Part shown: piece by piece, positions 24,201 to 34,600 of the stretch
How positions within the stretch are numbered: position 1 is the first letter of the stretch
How the letters are laid out: every line of letters begins with the position of its first letter
Source of the DNA: Branchiostoma lanceolatum
Taxonomy: Eukaryota; Chordata; Leptocardii; Amphioxiformes; Branchiostomatidae
Assembly: GCF_035083965.1 (NCBI RefSeq)
Contig: NC_089729.1
Location: forward strand, 14,434,964 to 14,498,963
Direction of reading: 5' to 3'
Length of the DNA: 64,000 nucleotides
The notes under the pieces: model-generated
What the model was told of the DNA's origin: nothing
Database searches by the model: none
The model's input: only the letters and a program-made list of their open reading frames with translations
Program-made: the position numbers and the translations under genes

Positions 24201-25483
24201 CATAGAGTGTAACATTTTTTTCTTACATGGGTCAACTTCCGTAATAGTTGCAGTAAATCCCATCATGTTTTCTCTTCTATTGCTCTTGAAGACTACAGTC
24301 ATCTGGTTGGACGTCGTCCTTAAGCCTCTTCCATCTCTAGTGCTACAGAAAGACTCTAGACAGAAGAAAAAAAAATTAAACGTTTCATATGTTATAGTTA
24401 TACCAAATAGACTTGATGCGCGCCATGTTGGTGGTGTGTCTGGATCCAGGACGGACTAGTCGTTCGAAGTGTAGAAAATGGTTAAACAAAGCATAGGATA
24501 AATTTGAAGCAAATGTAGAGTATATTGCATGAACGTTCCTCTCATAAGTACAGACACAAATTTTATCCAGCCAACATGGCGGATGGTAATTTGCATAATG
24601 GTCACGTGAGTGCAAACACCTTGGAAACCTACCAATCAGCTCGGTGCTTCCCTCTCCCCCGTCGAAGACCGCCACGAAGTCGCCACAGCGCACACGGAAC
24701 GTCGGGAAAGTGATGAACACTATCTTTGCAGCTGACGTCGTCACGTGCCAGACACACAGCTTGCTGGGCGGGTACGGCGAAGGGTAGGACGGAGAGGTGA
24801 TGGTCAAATCTCCGGACATGGTGTCCAGGCTCCCGCCGCAGTCACCATCTGTTTTTTTTACACATTTTTCATAGAAAAAAAATGAATGGCGTAGCAGCTA
24901 AACAATAGCCTCCTGTGCAGGCTTCCTATAACGGCGGCATATATATTGGGGCTACACAACTCCCTCGGCTACACAACTCCCTTGCCGGCATTAGAGACCC
25001 CCCCCCCCCAATATATATGCCGCCGTTATAGGAAGCCTGCACAGGAGGCTAGCTAAACAACATGTAAAGATTGAGATGAAAATAAGATGAAAATGCGGTA
25101 CAAACAGTATGTTCAATCGTCGGAAGCTTCGAAGATACCAAGGACATATATTCTATATACATGTATAATGTCCTTTAAGATAAATTTCCGACAGTAGTCA
25201 CCAAGACACAAGCAAATTGATAAATGGATACATGTAGTACTGTACTTGTTTCTGTTTTCTGTCTTCTTTTCAAACAAGACCACATATATAGTTACAGGAC
25301 TGGACAATGGAAAGTTTTCCCTACATTTACATAATTCATCAGTAATCAATTATTTTTAAATCAAGGGTTTAAAAATGACAGTTTACCTGACTGGTCTACA
25401 CCTGGCGCTTGGTGCTGTGACGCAGAGAGCGTGACGTGTAACAGGAGGGTTACAGCGACAACGTACACCGCCTGGCGACACAT
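21281..25483 (-). CDS. Secreted CUB-domain trypsin-like protease, copy B
   Basis: Coding exons: 25387-25483, 24633-24848, 24227-24355, 23702-23796, 22950-23062, 22445-22575, 22005-22133, 21634-21779, 21281-21448; all phases agree and give 407 residues. Exon lengths equal copy A except exon 6 (131 against 128 bp, one extra residue in the loop before the catalytic Asp: SSPNGQHDIG against GSVSPHDIG). Domain order is the same: signal peptide, CUB, linker, activation at TR/IVGG, S1 domain. The triad is intact (TAGHC, HDIGLIKL, GDSGGP) with Asp in DSCSGDSGGP, so trypsin-like specificity. The residue before the catalytic His is Gly here, Ala in copy A. A MITE sits in its first coding intron, absent from copy A. 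Confidence 0.93.
24906..25051. mobile_element. 146-bp snapback MITE with 9-bp target duplication
   Basis: Perfect 46-bp terminal inverted repeats (24906-24951 and 25006-25051; outer end tagcctcctgtgcaggcttc) flank a 54-bp core containing a direct repeat ggctacacaactccct. Exact 9-bp duplications GCTAAACAA lie immediately outside (24897-24905, 25052-25060). Perfect arms imply recent insertion. It lies in the intron between protease B exons 1 and 2. Confidence 0.92.
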
Positions 25484-25487
25484 GTTC

Positions 25488-25890
25488 CCTATGTGTTTGG
25501 AACAAAAACAGAGTAGACATCTTATGAAGAATCGACCGATTCCACATAGCCCCACATACACCTCCGTCAAAACGTAGAAATGCGAACACAAAAATGCAAT
25601 AATGTTTGACGGACATGCTCATTGGACGAGCCGCTAATTGCCAGCATGCCATCATTGGTTGAACTGTTAACTGTGATGGACACTCAGGTTTCCCAAGTTA
25701 CCAGTACAGAATCATTTATGCGAGCGTATACCTTCTTCTTTTTCCTTGACAATGTTCAAAAGATCCGTTGCGAAGTCTTGCGTTTCAGATAAATCGCTGT
25801 ACGGACGTTTAGCTGAAGTTCCGCCGGTAAACCTCGGTACTACTGGGATAGACACCACATGCAACGCGGCCCCTTGCAGAAAGGCTAATG
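25488..25890 (-). other. Protease B 5' UTR: non-coding exon plus intron
   Basis: Donor AAG/GTATAC at 25732 and acceptor ACATAG/GGAAC (exon resumes at 25488). The arrangement matches copy A. The intron carries the MITE core fragment 25540-25690, so that insertion came before the gene duplication. Confidence 0.5.
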
Positions 25891-25916
25891 TTTGACACGC
25901 ACGTCAGAACCTGTGG

Positions 25917-25924
25917 TATTTATA
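25917..25924 (-). promoter_or_regulatory. TATA box of protease B
   Basis: TATAAATA on the minus strand in a block conserved with copy A (taacatgaatatctaattag follows on plus). Confidence 0.6.
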
Positions 25925-26599
25925 CTACTAACATGAATATCTAATTAGGCGTCCGTCTGTGCCTTCTATTTTTAGCAACAACAGGTGTATGATGTAATAC
26001 AGAGGGATGTACCAGATTCAACGAACGACCACTGCGTGAATAAACATTGATTGAAGAATAAAGATACGGACTTAACTTTAGCCCGAAACGGTTGACAGAA
26101 ATTATGCAACATTGCTGAAAACTAATGCTGACCAAGAAAATGAATGCACAGACATTTTACACCCCTCCTGTAGATCATCATTGGTTCGTCCCTTATAACT
26201 GCTGGTGCCAAAATCACTAATCAACAATTGAAACAATTTCATGCTTTAGTCCTGTTACATATGGGTAGCAGAATGAACATATTTTGAGGCAAAATTTGAC
26301 TGGAAATCACCAGATTCGCTATTCGCAACCAACATTTTTTTTTCGTTATTTGCTGCCTATCGAAGTACTCTGTCATATACGTATATACATATTATCCCAT
26401 GACTTTGATTCGATGTTTTACAGCTTTTCAAACAAATAGATCCTGTCAAACTTCAAGCCAATGATGTGTTGCGTTTCGTGTATCAACGCTTGGCATATAA
26501 AACGCCGATGGTGATTGGATGGCAGGAAGTGGGCGGAACCTTGGGGTCAAAGGCCTAGAGGTCGACTAAAACAGCTGATCAGTCTGGATGCCAGGGAAA

Positions 26600-26874
26600 G
26601 GTGTATGTAACGCTCAGAAGAAGGTTCAAGGTACGGTATTACAGATCTTGCTTTTACCATACTCTAAAATCTTTGCCTAAACGTAAAGGTGCAAAACCTC
26701 ACATTTTGGTGTGTTTTGCGTTTAGGAACACGACAGTTTGCGCAACATGTAGCTTGCATAATCCCCAAACAGTCAAACACACATGGCATATAAAACGTTA
26801 CGTAACTAAACGTAAAACTGTCAGTGTTTCTCTCTGTCTGTGGTTGTTTCTGTGTGTGTGTGTGTGTGTGTGTG
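26600..26874. other. Intergenic left of the large TIR element
   Basis: No gene seen. It ends in a short GT microsatellite (about 26850-26874) that is the insertion site of the element at 26875. Confidence 0.5.
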
Positions 26875-27357
26875 TACGAAGCAGAAACACTGTCACAAAA
26901 ATCGTATATATGTTTTTAAAAAGGGACATGTTTTTTTATAAGGGGGCAAATTAAATCCACATATGTTTTGAAAATAGGGCCGTTTTTTTAAAGGGGGCAA
27001 ATTAAATCCACATATGTTTTGAAAATGGCACATGTTTTTAAAAAGGGGGCAAATTAAATCCACATATGTTTTGAAAATGGGACATGTTTTTTAAAAGGGG
27101 GCAAATTAAATCCACATATGTTTTGAAAATAGGACATGGTTTTTCTTATGGGTCATATCTTTTAAAACAATATGCATCTTAAAAATAACCAAAATGAGAA
27201 TATGAGACGAAAAAAAAACATACACCATTTTCATTTTGTACCGTGTATAAGTTTATTCCCCAATCCAGGAAACCCACCGGTTTGCAAAGTGGTGCTTTCA
27301 AAATGGTCTATCGTTTCCGATTTACCCCCCATTTTGATAGTGGTGCTTTCCAGTTAC

Positions 27358-27450
27358 GCCGATTTCAAACTGGTCGATTTCAAACTGGTCGATTTCAAAG
27401 TGGTCGATTTCAAAGTGGTCGATTTCAAAGTGGTCGATTTCAAACTCCAA
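27358..27450. repeat. 15-bp tandem repeat within left arm
   Basis: Six head-to-tail copies of gatttcaaactggtc / gatttcaaagtggtc. The mirror copy is at about 30685-30770 in the right arm. Confidence 0.9.
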
Positions 27451-27691
27451 ACGGAAATGAAATGACGTAAGTCGGAAATGACGTAAGTCGACGCTCATCG
27501 CCAGAGAAGCCACCAAGTATCGGTGATCGCTGTTTACGTCCTTGTTTTCACCGTCTTGTACGCGTTTTCTGATCAGCTACGTGTCCCCAGGATATACCAG
27601 GTTTGTGTTGAATTCAGACTATATAAAGTCTTGTTTGTTTCATAAATATGATTAAATTCGACTGGAAATGCGTGTTTTGTAATGACGCCAG

Positions 27692-28066
27692 ATGGGGGAG
27701 GGGGGCATGAACTCGTACGAATACATGTTCACCACGCGTATACACCACCATTTGTTACTAGTAATAATGTTTTATCTGTGTGCATGTGCTTACATAATGG
27801 ACACATCTAGACCTTCTGGTGAAACGGTGTTGCTTTCCAGGATAGTTGGCCATTCTTACGGGAAACTTCAAACATATACAAAGAAGAATGGTAGAAAGGT
27901 TGAGCCTCGTATGTGTATGCCTTGTTGCTGTGATTTATTATGTTATAATATTTGTGTGTATGATCTAAGGATAACAGTATGGCTATTTCTTGAGAGAAAA
28001 GAATTGTGTAATGAACGTGGCAAACATGAACACATTCTACATAATTTGATCCCAGTTTGCACATGA
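27692..28066 (+). CDS. Open frame of unknown function inside the TIR element
   Basis: The 124-residue frame has a later Met (MDTSRPSGETVLLSRIVGHS) and a basic stretch (KLQTYTKKNGRKVEP) before a possible donor CTC/GTATGT near 27910. A second open segment at about 28160-28290 (MDTSNKVAGPYLRVKDWSQM ... stop), after a pyrimidine-rich acceptor ttctttgctag, could be a second exon. I recognise no family. It could be a captured host fragment, an element gene, or chance. Confidence 0.2.
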   Translation: MGEGGMNSYEYMFTTRIHHHLLLVIMFYLCACAYIMDTSRPSGETVLLSRIVGHSYGKLQTYTKKNGRKVEPRMCMPCCCDLLCYNICVYDLRITVWLFLERKELCNERGKHEHILHNLIPVCT

Positions 28067-31000
28067 AAACATTTCGATTTAGTTACATTTTATTTATTCA
28101 TCAGCTTTCACTGTTGCTCGTCAATATATGTGTATATTTTTTTTGTTCTTTGCTAGTTTTATGGACACCAGCAATAAAGTGGCTGGGCCATATCTGCGAG
28201 TCAAGGACTGGAGTCAGATGCCACTAAGAACTGTTGACTCGGAGCGAAATTCTACAAGTCTGTGGAGCAGCTTCAACCTTCCATGGACATGTTAACTGTT
28301 TTTGTGTAACTGAAGACATTCAAATTTTTCAATGCAATTTCAGTAGGTGTATACATGATAGTGAACACTGTAACTAGTATAAGTATAAAGGTATGTACCA
28401 TACGTTTGGTGTTCGGAACTTCCCCCTCCAACCCCTGCGTTTGACTTCAGTAGTTCTTTCTAGGATGTGTTGACTACTGTATTTTGACAAGATAACACAA
28501 ATATGTTTCCTTCAATTTTAGCCTCACATCATTGCCTTGTCTAAGATTCAACTTTAGGCATGTAAGAAACCACGGTTTTCTTATATAAGTAAGGTTTTTA
28601 TTGCACAAGAAAAATACTATTAGTGTTGTAGCCTTTTGCGTAGAATATGTTAACTATTATAGTGTAATTATTATTAAAAATCCATTTCCTGCAACTTCAT
28701 GCCTCAGTCCGACTGATATGAGACACATGGGAAATCCCCCAAGTTCTTCTTACATATTGATGATAACTTTTACTCTACTAGTACATTGCATTGCACAATA
28801 CATTGAAGGTACAGCAGCATTCTTCACAAAGCACAATCTTCATCTTCAATGGGAATGGAAAATACACTCCAAGGTCTATTCATATACTACAATGATGGAT
28901 GTACATGTAGTCTGTCACAAACTGAAAGTGACCAAAGCGTACATGTATATTGAAACACAAAGTGGTGAATTTTTGAATAAGAATAAGTATAATAAGAATA
29001 GGTAAGAAAGGAACTTGAGGAGAAACCCTTGCCATCTGACAAAGGATGAATATTGAACAATCTACAAAATGTACAATCTGCATGTGATTTTTTTTTCCGT
29101 CAATTAGGACATACAGACCATGCTTGTCCGTACAGTAAAAATACATGAGAACCTCTACACAACATCCCACTACATGTATTAGTACATAATTAGATCAAGT
29201 TCAGAGAACACACACAGAGATCACACCTTTATCATTTACTCATGATTCATTCAATATCACTGGTCGGAATAAGTATGATACAGGCAACAAAGGACATTCT
29301 AGACTACACCATCATGCTCATATTTTCTAAACAATGACATCATCTGCATAGATACAACTAGATTGAAGAATCATAGCTTCTTATAAAGAGACTGAGTGTT
29401 GTGAAACATTACATGAAATGGATCAATTTTCATTTACATGTACTAGCTATTCATTCAATTCATTTACCCTGAGGAATCCAACACTTACAAAATATTCTAC
29501 AATCATTTGCAAATACAAAAATTTTGTTCACATCAAACTTAATTATCTACAATATTATAAAGCACCAGGTATATCAGGTACGCATATTAAATAAGAACAC
29601 ATACTTCGATGTGCTTACAGATACTTGTATCCAGCAGGGATGAAAATCAACATGTTTTCATTGCTTCAGAAAGCACTAAACTGTCAATGTGTGTTGTTTC
29701 AAATACATTATAATTTATATACATATCCTTGGTTCAACCGTTGGTTGAAAGACTTTGACACATGCATGTGCATATGCATGACATTCATCCTTGTGTAGAC
29801 AGCATGATGCATCAACAGCTACATTGTATGGTCATAGCACTCATAGGTGCTGTGTATATGCAGCAAGGGCTGGGAAAATCCCTACAGTGCCGATCCTCTG
29901 GAGCATACTATTAGTAAGAAACAAGGAAAATGCGTTCAAATGGACATAACAACAATTCCCAGTGGCAACAAGGTAAGTTATTCAAAATGTCTAAAAAACT
30001 ATGAATAATACGTGGTAAATTTACACGCTATGCATATTTTTACAAACCTGAGAAAAACATGCCAGCCAGCAAGGACAAGTAATTTTAATCTTCGTCTGGA
30101 ATCTGGATAGATATTCCTTTCAAACTAATGCACGATCATACAAATTTATACTCGCTAAGGTCTCTTAACAAACAGAATAAGAAACACAAATTTATTTTTG
30201 TGGCTTCCTGGGTTCGTATCAGACTACAAAAATCGTGTCCGAACTTGCACATGGTTGCGCCGGCCGTTCGCCCCCCTCCCCATTCCCCTCACTGACTACG
30301 GAGCAAAACTATCGCAAGTTTGTACATTTTAACAATTCATATCAACGAAAATTGAACCACATATCATATCATTGATCGTCTCAAGTTGTTACAACGTAAA
30401 GTGAAGAGTTCCTCGATAGCTAGCTCGGCACGCAATTTGCGTAGTTTTGTAATCTTCCAAACGATACGGCTGTACCGATTAAACATGCAACTCTAAAATT
30501 ATTACAACGTGAAAAAGTCAACACAAACCTGGTATATCCTGGGGACACGTAGCTGATCAGAAAACGCGTACAAGACGGTGAAAACAAGGACGTAAACAGC
30601 GATCACCGATACTTGGTGGCTTCTCTGGCGATGAGCGTCGACGTACGTCATTTCCGACTTACGTCATTTCATTTCCGTTTGGAGTTTGAAATCGACCACT
30701 TTGAAATCGACCACTTTGAAATCGACCACTTTGAAATCGACCAGTTTGAAATCGACCAGTTTGAAATCGGCGTAACTGGAAAGCACCACTATCAAAATGG
30801 GGGGTAAATCGGAAACGATGGACCATTTTGAAAGCACCACTTTGCAAACCGGTGGGTTTCCTGGATTGGGGAATAAACTTATACACGGTACAAAATGAAA
30901 ATGGTGTATGTTTTTTTTTCGTCTCATATTCTCATTTTGGTTATTTTTAAGATGCATATTGTTTTAAAAGATATGACCCATAAGAAAAACCATGTCCTAT

Positions 31001-31254
31001 TTTCAAAACATATGTGGATTTAATTTGCCCCCTTTTTAAAAACATGTGCCATTTTCAAAACATATGTGGATTTAATTTGCCCCCTTTTTAAAAACATGTG
31101 CCATTTTCAAAACATATGTGGATTTAATTTGCCCCCTTTAAAAAAACGGCCCTATTTTCAAAACATATGTGGATTTAATTTGCCCCCTTATAAAAAAACA
31201 TGTCCCTTTTTAAAAACATATATACGATTTTTGTGACAGTGTTTCTGCTTCGTA

Positions 31255-31440
31255 GTGTGTGTGCGGGTGTGTGTGTGTGTGTGCGTGTGTGCTCTCTCTC
31301 TGTATGTTTGTGCGTTTCTCTGTGTATATGTGTGTGTGTGTGTGTGCATGTGTATGTCTGTGTGTGTTTCTCTGTGCATGTGTGTGAATGTGTGTGTGTG
31401 TGTGTGTGTCTGTGTGTCTGTGTGTGTCTGTGTGTGTATG
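31255..31440. repeat. GT-rich microsatellite
   Basis: Interrupted (GT)n with CT and TTTCTCT inserts. It is the right half of the tract split by the TIR element. Confidence 0.9.
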
Positions 31441-31678
31441 TCAGTGTTTTCACGATTCCCAGTATACACAATGCAACATTGCCATACATGCCCAGTGTCT
31501 GGGTGACTAAATGGTTAAAAAGTAGCATGGGCAAGGGTGTGAAGTCTGCTATCTCTGCTTACCTTAGATGGTCGGCATGCAGTTACTTGAAGTTCATCTT
31601 TCTTTGCTTATTTGCAAATATTATGATCAAAATGATTTCCCATATTTACTTCAACACGCACAGGTACCAATCAGTGTC

Positions 31679-34600
31679 ATGCCGAAGGAAAGGGTACTAG
31701 TGACCGGGGGAGGGGGTTACCTGGGACTGAGGCTGGCCAACATGCTGCGGAGAGACGGTGCAGATGTCACGCTGTTCGACCTACGAGAACCAATCGAGAA
31801 AGCAGCAGCTGACATGACGTTCATCAAAGTATGTGGGTTTTATAGAGATCCTTTTTGTGACTTTATATTGCTTGAATGGTAGAACATATTAATGAACACC
31901 TTGAAGGGGTTATGCCAATTAAAGGGAATAGAATTATATTTATATCTTTTGACAAATATTTAAACCTTACACACAACATAAATAGTTTGCTCTGGGAAGC
32001 TTTCGAGACGAACACTCTGTCTCTTCTTCAACCCTAATACAGTCAGATCTCGTCTTGGAGTTCTCTTGTCACATGACTTGATGTTGATCATCAGGTGACA
32101 AGAGACAGTTATATACAGGCTTGAGATAGTGACGCCCCCTGTCCCTGTTTAAGGTACTGCGTTGTCTGCGGATTTGGATTGCCTCCCTAACACCCCTTGA
32201 AAACCAGTCGGAGTCCTGATCCAGCACTTTCACACTGTCCCAGTCTATCTTGTGTTTCTCATATATTTATATCACAAAATGTCATATACTGTCTGAAGTC
32301 AAACGAAAATGTATCGATATTGTATATTGATATTGTATCTAGATTGCCATAAGGCACAATAGACCGTTAATATTAGTAATTACCAAAGGTCATAATATGA
32401 TTTTGGAGAAAGTCATGCAAGTCACCCTTTATAGGTTATACCAAAATGGATATTTTTCAAACTCTTTGAAAGACCTAAGCAGCTACTTGTTCTTTTCATT
32501 AATGTCGACTATGACTGTGTTCCTTAAGTACTACATTAACTCAAGTCTGATCACATTTCAGGGAGATATCACAAACTATGATGTTGTTGAAGATGCCTGT
32601 GGCGGCATGGACTGTGTGTACCATATCGCTTCATACGGAATGTCGGGCAGAGAGCAGGTAAGAACGATAATCGTCCAAGTCACTGTCCCTTTGCTGTAAA
32701 AGAAATTTAAAAAAATCCTATCATTGATAGCCTCCGATGCAGACTCCTCCCGGCTGTTTTCTTTTTCAAGTTATTGTTTTTATACTATTACATTTTTTTT
32801 CTTATTGCCAGCCAACAAAAAAGAAAAAAAAGTAATAGTAAAACTGAAACTTAGAAAATGAAAACGGCCGTAAGGAGTCTGCAACGGAGGCTATATCATA
32901 GAGAAGAAGTCAATATGATGAATTAAAGCATAATTTGTTGACTTATCTCAAGTTTTGCCGAATTATGATCTGTCCCAAAAGTGTGATTTTCTTTCATGCA
33001 GCTCAATAGGAAGCTGATTGAAGCTGTCAATGTGGGAGGAACAAAGAACATCATTAAAGGTGACATACACTTCTACATACGATGCAACTCAAATTGATGG
33101 TTTCTTGTGTACAGTAAGACGTATTGTGAAGGAAGGCTTACTATGTTTAGAAACATGCTAAAATTGCAGCACTTATGCCTACACGTAGTTGGGTTTTCTT
33201 CACAAATAAACGTGTTGTATTATAAACATTTGTTGTTGTTGATGTTGTGATATTTATTGTTGATGTGTTGTGTCCAGCCTGTTGCAGACAGGGTGTGCAC
33301 AGACTCGTTTATACCAGCACCTTTAACGTAGTCTTTGGTGGACAGAAGATAGAGTTTGGAGATGAGTCCCTTCCTTACCTACCTCTGCACAAGGTAATAT
33401 ATGTAGAAAGTGCAAAAACAATGTACACATGAATCTGTATCTGCATATGCATCAGTATTGTATAGCTAGTATAGATTATAGTTACCACACTTAAGTGTAG
33501 TATTAATAGTGCAAAAACAATGTACACATGAATCTGTATCTGCATATGCATCAGTATTGTATAGCTAGTATAGATTATGATTACCACACTTAAGTGTAGC
33601 ATTAATAGTGCAAAAACAATTGAACATGTATCTGTATCTGTATAAGCATCAGTCTTGTATAGCTAGTATAGATTATAATTACCACACTTAAGTGTAGCAT
33701 TAATAGTGCAAAAACAATGTAGACATGTATATGTATAATCATATCAGTCTTGTATAGCTAGTATAACTGCACTTCAGTGTAGCTCTACCTGTTGTATTTC
33801 TAACCCCAGGCATTGTGTAAAGCTATCTAGGGAGGATGTCCCTCAAGTGTACTTAGTGGCAATGAGTTCCACTCTACAAGGAGTAGTAGATAGTAATCAG
33901 CTTATTGAAATAAATAAAAAAGTCGACCTAATTCATTCAAACCCAAATACCTCTTACTATGTACAATATTCGTAGGAATGTTAACGTTATCATTCATATT
34001 ACCTGTTCTTGTATATTTTTTCTTGTATATGAGTGTTGTCTTTAACGATATGGCCTTACCGCTGAGGCTTTGCCAGTTATCTAAGTTTTTGAAAATACTT
34101 ATTTGAAACAAATGTATTATTTTCCAGCACCCAGACTACTACTCCATGACAAAGTCCATCGCAGAAATGGAAATTCTGAAGGCCAACGGGACAGTTGTGG
34201 AAGGTACTAGTAAGGGGGTTAATTGTGTCGAAGTTTTCTGTTGGAATTCTGTGAATTGAAAGTACGAAGGGAACAGTATTTTTTTTCTTTAAAGATTTAG
34301 GTACTTTTGTCATGGTACCTGAAGTTGGTATGAATTTTTAGCACATCACTGTGTCAAATGTCATGAAAAGTGTTGTGATTGTTTCAAACATAAAGGTATG
34401 CTAGCTAAGAAGTATTGTATTCTAGAGCTGTTTATTTTGATGTTCTAGCATTGCAATTTTTCTTCCAGGTGGTGGTACATTGCGCAGCTGTGCCCTGCGC
34501 CCTGCAGGTATCTACGGACCAGGTGAACAGAGACACCTGCCGAGAATTGTGGTAGGTTGAGGGTTTTTCATATACTTGCTGCACAGCTTAGAAGCGCCGA

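Larger units (their letters stand above)
26875..31254. mobile_element. 4.38-kb element with 737-bp terminal inverted repeats
   Basis: The left arm 26875-27611 and right arm 30518-31254 are reverse complements, both 737 bp, nearly identical. The outer end is tacgaagcagaaacactgtc. Each arm holds about four units of a 60-70-bp AT-rich repeat (aaattaaatccacatatgtt...) and about six units of a 15-bp repeat (gatttcaaa/c tggtc). The element interrupts a GT tract, so the apparent 9-bp duplication (gtgtgtgtg on both sides) carries little information. The 2.9-kb interior shows no recognisable transposase. Long internally repetitive arms recall Mutator-like or foldback DNA transposons; this is a non-autonomous copy. 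Confidence 0.85.

Noticed and set aside
27172..27465. 97-residue frame MHLKNNQNENMRRKKN..., identical at 30664-30957
   Set aside because: Present twice only because it lies in the inverted arms; its C-terminal half is the 15-bp repeat translated. No domain.
31175..31534. Thr-His rich frames on the minus strand
   Set aside because: Translations of the GT-rich tract beside the TIR element.
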